Source: an uncultured bacterium
GTDB lineage: Bacteria; Verrucomicrobiota; Lentisphaeria; Victivallales; UBA1829
Reading direction: 5' to 3'
DNA: 36,347 nt
NCBI GenBank assembly: GCA_902774245.1
Contig: CACYHQ010000029.1
Coordinates: 1-36,347, forward strand
In this document: positions 1 to 6,856 of the stretch, in pieces
Numbering within the stretch: position 1 is the stretch's first letter
Layout: every line of letters begins with the position of its first letter
Notes under the pieces: generated by a model
The model's database searches: none
Told to the model about the DNA's origin: nothing
What the model saw: only the letters and a program-made list of their open reading frames with translations
Translations under genes and position numbers: made by a program

Positions 1-1
1 C

Positions 2-1306
2 GACGGCGTCGACCTGGAGCCGAGCGGAAACCCGATCTTCACGGACGCCTGGACGTGCGACCCCGCCCCGCTGGTGGTCGGCGACCGCCTGTACGTCTAC
101 ACCGGCGAAGACATCTACAAGGACGGCGAGAACATCGGCCTGCCCGGCAACTACAATATCGCCGACTGGCGCGTTTACTCCACGACCGACATGATCCACT
201 GGCGCAGCCATGGCGTGAAGCTCCGTCCGGAAGACTTCCCGAACGGCAAGAAGGGCATCGCCTGGGCGGCCCAGTGCATCCAGAAGGGCGACAAGTTCTA
301 CTGGTATGTGACCTATAACACTCCGACCGGCGGACAGTGCATCGGCGTCGCCATCGGCGATACCCCGGTCGGTCCGTTCAAACCTCATCCGAAGCCGCTC
401 GTTGAGGACAAGGACACCCCCGGCCGCGGCTGGAACGACATCGACCCGACCGTGCTGATCGACGACGACGGCACCGCCTGGCTCGCATGGGGACAGAATT
501 CCTACATCGCGAAGCTGAAAGACAATATGACCGAGATCGACGGTGAGATCACCGACCTGAAGCTTCAGCGCTATATCGAGGGGCCGTGGCTCTACAAGCG
601 CAATGGAATCTATTACAACATCTATGCCGGTTCCGGCGGTGGCGGCGGCGAAACCATCAACTACTCCACAGCCGAAAAACCGCGTGGTCCCTGGACGTTC
701 CGCGGACAGGTTACCGGCCCCGCTCGTAACAGCTTCACCATTCATCCCGGCGTGGTCGACTTTAAGGGACACACCTATCTCTTCTACCACAACGGTACGC
801 TGAACCGCGACGGTCAGAGAGGCCAGAGCCTCCGCCGCTCCGTCTGCGTCGATGAACTCTTCTTCAACGAAGACGGCACGATCAAGGAAGTGGTCCAGAC
901 GCAGGAAGGCATCGCGGGCAAAGCAGCCGGAAGCCAGGCCGGTCAGGGCGGACAGCGTCCGCAAGGCCAGGCTGGTCAAGGCGGCCAAGGCAGACAGCGT
1001 CGTCAAGGCCAGGGCGGTCAGGGCGGTTTCGGTCAAGGCGGCCAGCGCCGTCAGGGCCAGGGCGGACAGGCCGGTCAGGGCGGCCAGCGCCGTCAAGGCC
1101 AGGGCGGCCAGGGCGGTTTCGGTCAAGGCGGCCAGCGTCAGGGCGCGGGCCAAGGCGGACCTCGTTCTTCCGTCAACACGGTCAGCCAGATCCAGGAAAA
1201 GTTCCCGGATGAATACAAGGCGGCTCAGGCTCTCCGTCAGAGCGATCCCGCCGCCTATCGTGCAAAAATGCGCGAGCTTCAGCAGAAGGCCGATGGAGCA
1301 AACTAA
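2..1306 (+). CDS. GH43 glycosidase with Gly/Gln/Arg-rich tail (5' end missing)
   Basis: Family 43 glycoside hydrolase, a five-bladed propeller that removes arabinose or xylose side chains from plant polysaccharides; the exact substrate cannot be told. The reading frame is open from the first bases of the window, so start and signal peptide lie upstream. All three catalytic acids of the family can be placed: Asp in CDPAP (near 61), Asp in WNDIDPT (near 440) and Glu in YIEGPW (near 577). The catalytic domain closes with the family-typical CVDELFFNEDGTI. A low-complexity tail of Gly, Gln and Arg (about 940-1165) follows, then a short charged helical end rich in Lys, Glu and Ala. The next gene is a second GH43 with a similar tail 93 bases downstream, so the pair looks like a duplicated polysaccharide-degradation unit. 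Confidence 0.9.
   Translation, partial: DGVDLEPSGNPIFTDAWTCDPAPLVVGDRLYVYTGEDIYKDGENIGLPGNYNIADWRVYSTTDMIHWRSHGVKLRPEDFPNGKKGIAWAAQCIQKGDKFYWYVTYNTPTGGQCIGVAIGDTPVGPFKPHPKPLVEDKDTPGRGWNDIDPTVLIDDDGTAWLAWGQNSYIAKLKDNMTEIDGEITDLKLQRYIEGPWLYKRNGIYYNIYAGSGGGGGETINYSTAEKPRGPWTFRGQVTGPARNSFTIHPGVVDFKGHTYLFYHNGTLNRDGQRGQSLRRSVCVDELFFNEDGTIKEVVQTQEGIAGKAAGSQAGQGGQRPQGQAGQGGQGRQRRQGQGGQGGFGQGGQRRQGQGGQAGQGGQRRQGQGGQGGFGQGGQRQGAGQGGPRSSVNTVSQIQEKFPDEYKAAQALRQSDPAAYRAKMRELQQKADGAN
1001..1136 (+). repeat. 90-base in-frame tandem repeat in GH43 tail
   Basis: The segment beginning CGTCAAGGCC at 1001 recurs at 1091 with only synonymous change through 1136. It encodes a 30-residue period of QGQGGQGG, FGQGG and QRRQ blocks. 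This is coding low complexity, not a CRISPR array or an intergenic repeat. Confidence 0.8.
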
Positions 1307-1334
1307 TCCGAATCAAACATTTTGAACATAAAAA

Positions 1335-1371
1335 GCGGTCAACCGGCTGGTATCGCTACCCGGTTGGCCGC
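1335..1371 (+). terminator. Stem-loop between the two GH43 genes
   Basis: A 12-bp stem (1335-1346 with 1360-1371, one G-T wobble) and 13-base loop lie between the stop at 1306 and the start at 1400. No T-run follows, so it is either a weak terminator or a processing and stabilising hairpin inside a two-gene operon. Confidence 0.5.
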
Positions 1372-1399
1372 TGGCAAACAAACTACAAGGAGTCAACTT

Positions 1400-3217
1400 A
1401 TGTCCCACAAAACTCTGAAAGCGCTGTTCACGGTCCTCTGCACGTTCGTGTGCTCAATCGGCGTAGTCAAAGCCGACCAGCCCGTTATCAGCCATGTGTA
1501 CACGGCCGACCCGAACGCCTTCGTGTTCAACGACCGCATCTACATCATCTGCAGTCATGACCTGCCCAACCAGCGCGGTTACGATCTCTACGACTACGAA
1601 CTGGTCTCCACCGATGATCTCCAGAACTGGACCGACCACGGTTTCGTGTTCTCCGTCGGCAGAGGTGCAGGTCCGTACAACCAGGGCAAGACGGATGCGC
1701 CGTGGGCCGGTCACTGCTATGCTCCCGGCACCGCGATTCGCGACGGCAAAGTCTACCTTTACTTCCCGGACGGCGGCTCTTCCATCGGCGTGGCCGTGGC
1801 CGACAAACCTGAAGGTCCTTACACCGACCCGATCGGCAAAGCTCTCATCAATCACTCCTCGAACTACGGTTCCAGCTGGCTCTTCGACCCCGCGGGATTC
1901 GTTGATGACGATGGACGTGCGTTCGTGTACTACGGCGGCAACGGCCCGACGCAAGCCCGTATTCTCGAACTCAACAAGGATATGATCAGCGTGTTCCCGA
2001 CTGCTGTCCATCACACTGTGCCGCGCTTCTTCGAAGCCTCCTACATGCACAAATACAAAGGCAAATATTACTTCTCCTACAGCACGAACTTCAATCCGAC
2101 TCCGGAGATGCCGGGCAGCGCCACCATCGGTTATATGATGGGTGATTCCCCGACTGGCCCGTTCGAGTACAAGGGCGTCGTAATTGATAACCCGAAACAG
2201 AATCTCGGCAATAACAATCACGCCTCGATCATCGAGTACAAGGGGCACTGGTACATTGCGTATCATGACCGCAAACTCGCCATCGCCAGCAACCTCCAGA
2301 ATAAGACCAATTCCCGCAGTGTGAACCTTGATGAGCTGTTCTACAACGACGATGGAACGATCAAGAAGGTCGTCGAGACCGAACACGGACCGAAGCAGCT
2401 CAAGAACTTCGATCCGATGCGGAAATGCCGCTTCGTCACTATGAATAAGTCCGGCAAGATTCTCACCGCCGCGGAAGCAAATCTCCAGCAGCTGCCCGCG
2501 CTGAAGAGCACGATGGGCCCCAACAAGGAAACCGTGCTCGCCTCCATGCAGAACAACAGCTGGATCCGCGTTTCCGGCGTTGACTTCTCCAGGAAGCCGA
2601 CCGGCGGCACGCTCAAGTACAGCGCCAAGGACGACAACACCTCCATTGAAATACGCAAGGGCGCAGCCGACGGCGATCTGCTCGGCACTGTGAAACTCGT
2701 GAATACCAACGGCGAATGGAAGGAACTCAACTTCAAGCTCGACAAGCCTGTCGACGGCGTGTTCGATTACCTCTATTTCGTGTTCAAAGTCAAGGGCGAA
2801 CCCGCGACCGCGGCGCTCTTCGATAATTCCAATGTCGTGACTGTGGCGGCCGCAGGCGGCGCTCCGCAGGGCGGCTTCGGTCAGGGGCAGCGTCCTCAGC
2901 GTCAAGGGCAGGGCGGTCAGGGCGGCATTCCCGCTGCTGGCGGTCAGCCCGGTAATCTTCCTGGCGGAGCCGCTGCGGGCGGTCAGCGTCCGCGTCGTCA
3001 GGGGCAGGGCGGCCAGGGCTTTGGCGGTGCCCAGGGTGGCCAGGGCTTTGGCGGTGCCCAGGGTGGCCAGGGCGGTCAGCGTCCGCGTCGTCAGGGCCAG
3101 GGAGGTCAGGGCTTTGGCGGCGGCCAGGGCGGCAGACCTGGACAGCAGGCACAGCAACCTGAAGGCCCCAAGCCAGTCGAAAGCACCGCTCTGCTCGATT
3201 GGTATCAGTTCATCTGA
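1400..3217 (+). CDS. Secreted GH43 glycosidase with CBM6-like domain and Gly/Gln-rich tail
   Basis: Second family 43 glycosidase, 605 residues. The ATG at 1400 follows an AAGGAG-type ribosome site and opens a Sec signal peptide (MSHKTLKALF..., cleavage after VVKA). An upstream in-frame start at 1322 would put residues before the signal and is rejected. Catalytic acids are Asp in TADPN, Asp in LFDPAG and Glu in FFEASYM. The region after the propeller, around SMQNNSWIRVSGVDFS to the end of a beta-rich stretch, resembles the CBM6-type module common in arabinoxylan-active GH43 enzymes. The last 120 residues are Gly/Gln/Arg/Pro-rich with RPRRQGQGGQGFGG blocks, ending TALLDWYQFI. The tail composition matches the upstream gene, which argues for duplication or a shared function such as surface or matrix retention. 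Confidence 0.9.
   Translation: MSHKTLKALFTVLCTFVCSIGVVKADQPVISHVYTADPNAFVFNDRIYIICSHDLPNQRGYDLYDYELVSTDDLQNWTDHGFVFSVGRGAGPYNQGKTDAPWAGHCYAPGTAIRDGKVYLYFPDGGSSIGVAVADKPEGPYTDPIGKALINHSSNYGSSWLFDPAGFVDDDGRAFVYYGGNGPTQARILELNKDMISVFPTAVHHTVPRFFEASYMHKYKGKYYFSYSTNFNPTPEMPGSATIGYMMGDSPTGPFEYKGVVIDNPKQNLGNNNHASIIEYKGHWYIAYHDRKLAIASNLQNKTNSRSVNLDELFYNDDGTIKKVVETEHGPKQLKNFDPMRKCRFVTMNKSGKILTAAEANLQQLPALKSTMGPNKETVLASMQNNSWIRVSGVDFSRKPTGGTLKYSAKDDNTSIEIRKGAADGDLLGTVKLVNTNGEWKELNFKLDKPVDGVFDYLYFVFKVKGEPATAALFDNSNVVTVAAAGGAPQGGFGQGQRPQRQGQGGQGGIPAAGGQPGNLPGGAAAGGQRPRRQGQGGQGFGGAQGGQGFGGAQGGQGGQRPRRQGQGGQGFGGGQGGRPGQQAQQPEGPKPVESTALLDWYQFI
3011..3064 (+). repeat. 27-base tandem repeat in second GH43 tail
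   Basis: Two back-to-back identical 27-base copies (3011-3037, 3038-3064) encode GQGFGGAQG twice. They sit inside the longer Gly/Gln-rich tail (about 2857-3150). Confidence 0.85.
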
Positions 3218-3228
3218 GCGACCGTTTT

Positions 3229-3264
3229 CTTCCTGGCATGATGGAATCAAGTCGTGCCAGGAAG
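3229..3264 (+). terminator. Stem-loop after GH43 pair
   Basis: A perfect 10-bp stem (3229-3238 with 3255-3264) begins 11 bases after the GH43 stop; wobble pairs can extend it to 14 bp around an 8-base loop. No clear T-run follows, so termination strength is uncertain. Confidence 0.6.
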
Positions 3265-3340
3265 CTTGAACAAAATCAAAAGGGGCTGTTGCAAAACCTC
3301 ACTGGCAAAAGAAAAACCTAAAAGAATCCTCCACTCTAAG

Positions 3341-3377
3341 AAAAAAAAGTCCGGTTCTGAAATCTCAGGAACCGGAC
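3341..3377 (-). terminator. Minus-strand intrinsic terminator
   Basis: A strong stem (3349-3360 with 3365-3377, one bulged base, AATC loop) is flanked at 3341-3348 by eight A's. Read on the minus strand this is a hairpin followed by a T8 tract. The only minus-strand coding remnant upstream of it ends at 3827 and has its own terminator, so its client gene may have been lost. Confidence 0.6.
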
Positions 3378-3770
3378 AAAATGCATGGTGCAAGAAAATA
3401 AATAAGAAAAACCGGAAGAAAAACGAAAACTATACCTCGGCGCCAAATCCTTGTCCGGTTTTAACCGGCGCCTTATCTGGCGGAAATGCGGTCATGCATT
3501 GAAGGTGTTTCGTAAGTCATGTGACCAGAGTTTTGTTCAGGTCATATGGTTGGCATATGGTTAAAAAAAATCTTTCTCTTTTGGAGACCGAAACCGCCGC
3601 GAGACACCCGACGATTCTACAGATTGACCTCAAAACACCCCAAAACGCAAGTCTGTTGGACTCCGATAACCCTACCACTTTTCCACAACGAACAGGCCTT
3701 ACGTTTTTTCGAGGGGAAAACGATTTGGACGAACGCAGATAGAAAACATACGGAGCAAGCGGAGAGCGAA
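3378..3770. other. Non-coding stretch, no gene recognised
   Basis: About 390 bases with poor coding character. It holds a small CCGGTT-TT-AACCGG palindrome (3455-3468) and a 19-base word at 3721-3739 that recurs inverted at the window end. Open frames of 70-105 codons occur on both strands, but none has a ribosome site or recognisable motif. Confidence 0.5.
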
Positions 3771-3773
3771 AAA

Positions 3774-3803
3774 AACGCCGCAACGGTTATCCGTCACGGC
3801 GTT
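3774..3803 (-). terminator. Terminator after minus-strand gene remnant (possibly bidirectional)
   Basis: Stem AACGCCG/CGGCGTT (3774-3780 with 3797-3803) with an inner ACGG/CCGT stem and TTAT loop. On the minus strand it is followed by a T7 run, and it starts 23 bases after the remnant's stop codon. The plus-strand side also carries T-rich sequence. Confidence 0.75.
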
Positions 3804-3826
3804 GTAGTTGTTTTTACTATTTTGCT

Positions 3827-3986
3827 TTATGCGATGACCGTCCACTCCATGCCGACGCCGTAGCCCATGACGTTCCAGTTGGCCTGGACGCCATCGGAAT
3901 AGTAGCCGAGCATACCGGTGGAGTACTGACGGACGAGGAGGTCGTCGTGCTGGTCGTTGTTGGTAGTCGCCGCAGCCCGCCACGAA
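3827..3986 (-). pseudogene. C-terminal remnant of a VCBS/FG-GAP-like repeat protein
   Basis: Read on the minus strand, the last 45 or so codons give DLLVRQYSTGMLGYYS... and end MEWTVIA, stop at 3827. This looks like the last blade of an FG-GAP/VCBS-type repeat (DFNGDG-DDLLV consensus). The upstream half of the blade (FVAGCGDY) lies in another frame; dropping one C near 3963-3970 would restore continuity. Homology ends at about 3986, where sequence of an oppositely oriented gene begins. So the gene is 5'-truncated and frameshifted, or the frameshift is an error near an assembly join. The family call is by eye and moderate. Confidence 0.45.
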
Positions 3987-3993
3987 CCTGGAA

Positions 3994-4515
3994 CCCGGCA
4001 TTCATTATTTCATGGGGGGAATTCAGGTCGACAGATTCCACCGGAGTCCGGTGAAAGGACTGTACGCTGCAGGAGAATGCGCCTGCCAGTATCATGGGGC
4101 AAACCGACTCGGCGGAAACTCCCTGCTTGGGGCGATCCATGGAGGGAAAACGGCTGCCGAAGCGGTTCTGTGCTCCGAATTCAGTATCCCGGACGGTTTT
4201 TCCGAGGAGAAACCGCCTGTCCCCCTGCGTTATTTCAGGATGGAACCGCTTCAAGCCATCATGCGTGCCGGAATGGGGCTGGAACGAAGTAAAGCCCAAC
4301 TGGAAAACGCTTTGAACGCGGTTGAAATGGTGTCTGTTCCTGATGAAATACGTTTGTTCAGTCGGGCGATTCTGCTTTCCGCCTGGAATCGGACGGAAAG
4401 CCGCGGAAGTCATTTCCGCTCGGACTATCCCGAATGCAATCCGGCCATGCGAAAAAGCAGTGTGGTGCAGTTTTGCGATGGAGAAATCCGGTTCAGTTGG
4501 GAGGCAAAGCCATGA
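3994..4515 (+). pseudogene. frdA: Fumarate reductase/succinate dehydrogenase flavoprotein subunit, C-terminal part only
   Basis: Starts abruptly in frame with PGIHYFMGGIQVD, the conserved segment near the substrate site and FAD of FrdA/SdhA, and continues through GLYAAGECACQYHGANRLGGNSLL, the C-terminal FAD-binding signature. About 173 residues remain of roughly 600; the N-terminal FAD domain and capping domain are missing. The ATG at 4012 is an internal Met, not a start. The stop overlaps the next gene's ATG (ATGA at 4512-4515), the usual A-B coupling of this enzyme. The break at about 3990 coincides with the truncation of the minus-strand remnant. Family certain; whether the truncation is real in the genome is not. 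Confidence 0.85.
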
Positions 4516-5231
4516 GCCGCACGTTCAGAATAACCGTGAAACGCCAGGCCTCCGCTTCGGACAAGCCGTATCTTCAGACGTTCGCGTTTTCGTGCGACGG
4601 AAAGATAACTGTGGCGGATTTCCTGCGGGAACTGAACGCGCAGGACAGAATCGTGGATATCGAAGGGCATGAGGCGTCGCCCGTAGTATGGGAATGCGCC
4701 TGTTTTCAGAAGAAATGCGGAGCATGCGCCATGCGGATTAACCGGCATCCGGTTCTGGCATGTTCCGTTTTTCTCAAGGATGCAGCGAACAACAGGGGTG
4801 AAATCCTGCTCGAACCACTTGGAAAGTTTCCCGTAATCCGGGATTTGAAGGTGGACCGTTCCATGATTTCGGAGCGTTTGAAAGAAATGCGTGTCTGGTT
4901 GACGGAGAAAAAAACGTATGAGTTCGATCAGTCGCCGGATCTTCAGTTCCAGGCGGCCAGGTGTATGCTCTGCGGCATTTGCCTGGAGGTGTGCCCGACG
5001 TTCGGATGCAATCCTGATTTCGCCGGAGCCGCGTCAATGGTCAAGACGGAAAAGATCATTGACCAGAATCAGGATGATTCCCATTTGAAGGAGATGTGCG
5101 GGGAATACCGGAAGCATTTCTTCGATCACTGCTGCCAAAGTCTCTCCTGTGTCAAAGCGTGCCCCCTGCATCTGCCTCTGGAGGAATTGCAGGCCTCCGC
5201 AAACCGCCAGGCTGTTTGGAAGAAGAAATGA
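4512..5231 (+). CDS. frdB: Fumarate reductase/succinate dehydrogenase iron-sulfur subunit
   Basis: 239 residues; carries electrons between the quinone pool and the flavoprotein in anaerobic respiration. All three cluster motifs are intact: the [2Fe-2S] set C64-x4-C69-x2-C72-x11-C84; C151-x2-C154-x2-C157 plus C217 for [4Fe-4S]; C161, C207 and C213 for [3Fe-4S], with the C-x5-C-x3-C spacing of E. coli FrdB. Its ATG overlaps the stop of the flavoprotein gene. No membrane-anchor gene follows; in the C-A-B order it would lie upstream of the flavoprotein, which is cut off here. Direction (fumarate reduction or succinate oxidation) cannot be told from sequence; the anaerobic gene content favours fumarate reduction. 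Confidence 0.93.
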   Translation: MSRTFRITVKRQASASDKPYLQTFAFSCDGKITVADFLRELNAQDRIVDIEGHEASPVVWECACFQKKCGACAMRINRHPVLACSVFLKDAANNRGEILLEPLGKFPVIRDLKVDRSMISERLKEMRVWLTEKKTYEFDQSPDLQFQAARCMLCGICLEVCPTFGCNPDFAGAASMVKTEKIIDQNQDDSHLKEMCGEYRKHFFDHCCQSLSCVKACPLHLPLEELQASANRQAVWKKK

Positions 5232-5308
5232 CCTCTTCTTGAACGATTCTGCTTCTGTGGATGCCGGCTGGGGACCTTTTTTCAGGAAAAAACAAGAAAA
5301 AAATAAAG

Positions 5309-5326
5309 AGTTAGTCAAAACTAACT
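5309..5326 (+). promoter_or_regulatory. Palindromic operator, DtxR-like
   Basis: Perfect inverted repeat AGTTAGT-CAAA-ACTAACT; its last base is the first T of the -35 box. The TTAG/CTAA half-sites resemble operators of DtxR/IdeR-type iron regulators, and a DtxR-family gene lies at 7726-8409. The link between the two is inference. Confidence 0.6.
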
Positions 5327-5355
5327 TGACATCTCAAAAAAGCATGGTATAGTAT
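5326..5355 (+). promoter_or_regulatory. Sigma70-type promoter of DUF3793-flavodoxin operon
   Basis: TTGACA at 5326-5331 and TATAGTAT at 5348-5355 (spacer 16 or 18 bases depending on which hexamer is used). Expected start of transcription near 5360. Confidence 0.75.
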
Positions 5356-5359
5356 TAAC

Positions 5360-5627
5360 ATGACGCAAAAGTCCCGGAACCATTCCGCGGCGTATCGGTG
5401 CAAGTGCGCTGCTGTCTAAAATGGGAGAATGTGAAAAAGGGTCCGGCGTCCCGTCCGAGTATGGGTTTCAGCTCGGTTTGAACGGGCGCTGGTTAGGGTG
5501 TGCAGGTGCGGATCCGGTTCCCCAACCGGATTTGCAGGATGGTTCCGGGACTTGTCTTTTCTCCGAATCCGACGTCGACTCCACTGGGAGCGGCGTTTTA
5601 TTCCTGAAAGTTAGGTTAAACAAAGTT
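5360..5627 (+). other. Long structured 5' leader
   Basis: About 265 bases lie between the promoter and the first convincing coding sequence. It contains a CGGAA-CCA-TTCCG hairpin at 5375-5387 and a perfect ATCCGGTT-CCCC-AACCGGAT hairpin at 5512-5531. The frame of the following gene is open back to 5421, but that stretch has no family resemblance and no ribosome site. It could be an RNA element or unconserved N-terminal coding sequence. Confidence 0.4.
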
Positions 5628-6248
5628 GTGTTGCCGACAAACTGTTTTTCACATCGAAAAAACCTCCTGCGTTTTCTTCTGCTGAAAACCGCGGCGGTCC
5701 GACGTGGCGTGAAGCCCGGCGAACTGCTCCGCGTCAGGCGGTGTTTTACGGCGGAAACCGGCAATGGCGATCCAGTCTGTCTCCACAGGCGCGACATTCT
5801 GAACATTCTGGAGCTGGACTATCTGGAGCTGCTTGTCGAACGCGAAAGCTCCCTGGTGCTGTTCTACCATCCCGAAACGATGGCGCGTACGCTTTCCGAA
5901 CCGGAGAACCTCGCTCTGCTCGAACACTGCGGCTACCGGACCGATGCCGGATGCGATGCCATGCTGCGGGAATTGCAACGGCGTTTCCAGAGGGGAAATG
6001 GTCTGCCTCACGAGGTCGGCATCTTCCTCGGCTATCCGGCGAAAGACGTGGCGGGATTCATGGCGAATCTGCCCCGGACTCCGGTGGAACACGGATGCTG
6101 GGCTGTTTACGGCGATGCGGGGGAATCCATCGCTCGGATGTCGCTCTATCGCAGAGTCGAAGCGGCGGCGGAACGAATTTTGAACGTCTGCGGGGATCCG
6201 CGGGCATTTCTGGAACACATATCCACCATTAACCCAATAACTCAATAA
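5628..6248 (+). CDS. DUF3793 family protein
   Basis: About 206 residues. The conserved core includes VRRGVKPGELL near the start, LVLFYHPE in the middle and HEVGIFLGYPAKDVAGFM followed by CWAVYGDA, which is the DUF3793 signature. Biochemical function is unknown; family members often sit beside flavodoxins and iron-responsive genes. The start is uncertain: GTG at 5628 (weak TTAGG upstream) or TTG at 5631 gives the usual family length, while ATG at 5421 would add about 70 unrecognisable residues. It is followed after 15 bases by flavodoxin and preceded by a DtxR-like operator, so a role in iron limitation is the likely inference. Confidence 0.75.
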   Translation: MLPTNCFSHRKNLLRFLLLKTAAVRRGVKPGELLRVRRCFTAETGNGDPVCLHRRDILNILELDYLELLVERESSLVLFYHPETMARTLSEPENLALLEHCGYRTDAGCDAMLRELQRRFQRGNGLPHEVGIFLGYPAKDVAGFMANLPRTPVEHGCWAVYGDAGESIARMSLYRRVEAAAERILNVCGDPRAFLEHISTINPITQ

Positions 6249-6263
6249 AGGGAGTCATGTAAC

Positions 6264-6758
6264 ATGGCAAACGTAAAAGTCATTTTCGGAAGTACGACGG
6301 GCACAACTGAGAGCGCGGCTGCGGAAATCGCGGCGGCATTCGGCGTCCAGGCAATCAACGTGGCGAACGCGACGGCGGACGATTTCAAGGCCGATCTGCT
6401 GATCCTCGGGAGTTCCACATGGGGACTCGGCGAGCTTCAGGACGATTGGGCCGCGAAGATCGGCCTGCTGGAAAATGCCGACCTCAACGGGATGCTCGTG
6501 GCAGTCTTCGGACTCGGCGACCAGAGCGGATTCGCCGATACCTACTGCGACGCGATGGGCATCCTCGCAAAGACGGCGAAAGGCCGCGGTGCAAACCTGA
6601 TCGGTCAGACCTCCGCTGAAGGCTACGGTCACAGCTCATCCGCGGCGGCCGAGGACGGCATGTTCTGCGGGCTCGCGCTGGACGACAACAACGAATCGGA
6701 GAAGACCTCGTCCCGCATCGGGGCATGGGTCGAAAATCTGAAATCACGCCTCGGCTGA
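6264..6758 (+). CDS. Flavodoxin
   Basis: 164 residues, FMN-binding one-electron carrier that can replace ferredoxin when iron is scarce. The phosphate loop GSTTGTTE is at residues 9-16; SSTWGLGELQDDW carries the first FMN-stacking loop; FGLGDQSGFADTYCDAMG is the long-chain flavodoxin hallmark around the second FMN loop. GGGAG at 6249-6253 precedes ATG 6264; a closer ATG at 6257 is out of frame. Likely cotranscribed with the DUF3793 gene from the promoter at 5326 and therefore under the same palindrome. Strong call. Confidence 0.93.
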   Translation: MANVKVIFGSTTGTTESAAAEIAAAFGVQAINVANATADDFKADLLILGSSTWGLGELQDDWAAKIGLLENADLNGMLVAVFGLGDQSGFADTYCDAMGILAKTAKGRGANLIGQTSAEGYGHSSSAAAEDGMFCGLALDDNNESEKTSSRIGAWVENLKSRLG

Positions 6759-6780
6759 TCGTTTTTACAGCTCATTTCGG

Positions 6781-6831
6781 GCGGGAAGTTCCGCATGGTT
6801 ATGCAGTGGACCACTTGCGGCGGCTTCCCGC
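6781..6831. terminator. Hairpin between convergent flavodoxin and hydrolase genes
   Basis: GCGGGAAG (6781-6788) pairs with CTTCCCGC (6824-6831), and inner CCGCA/TGCGG (6791-6795 with 6816-6820) extends the stem. It sits between two convergent stops and probably serves both strands. Confidence 0.6.
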
Positions 6832-6856
6832 TCTTTGTGTTTCCGATGAACAGGGG

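Noticed and set aside
940..1165. Short regular repeats as a CRISPR array
   Set aside because: They are in frame, encode Gly/Gln/Arg blocks, and lack unique spacers.
1322..1399. Upstream start for the second GH43 gene
   Set aside because: It would place 26 unrelated residues before a clear signal peptide and lies inside an intergenic hairpin; ATG 1400 has a good ribosome site.
1454..3250. 598-codon minus-strand open frame across the second GH43 gene
   Set aside because: It mirrors a confidently assigned gene, has no motifs, and its composition is that of a GC-rich shadow frame.
3282..3296. GGGGCTGTTGCAAAA as an insertion-sequence terminal repeat
   Set aside because: It looks like ends of some transposons, but no partner inverted repeat or transposase could be found nearby.
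5390..5600. Cobalamin riboswitch in the DUF3793 leader (GGTGC, GGGA...GTGAAA, CCCG and CCACTGGGA in order)
   Set aside because: The stem flanking GTGAAA does not pair and the conserved 3' AGGAGACC-type segment is missing; resemblance is too partial to call.
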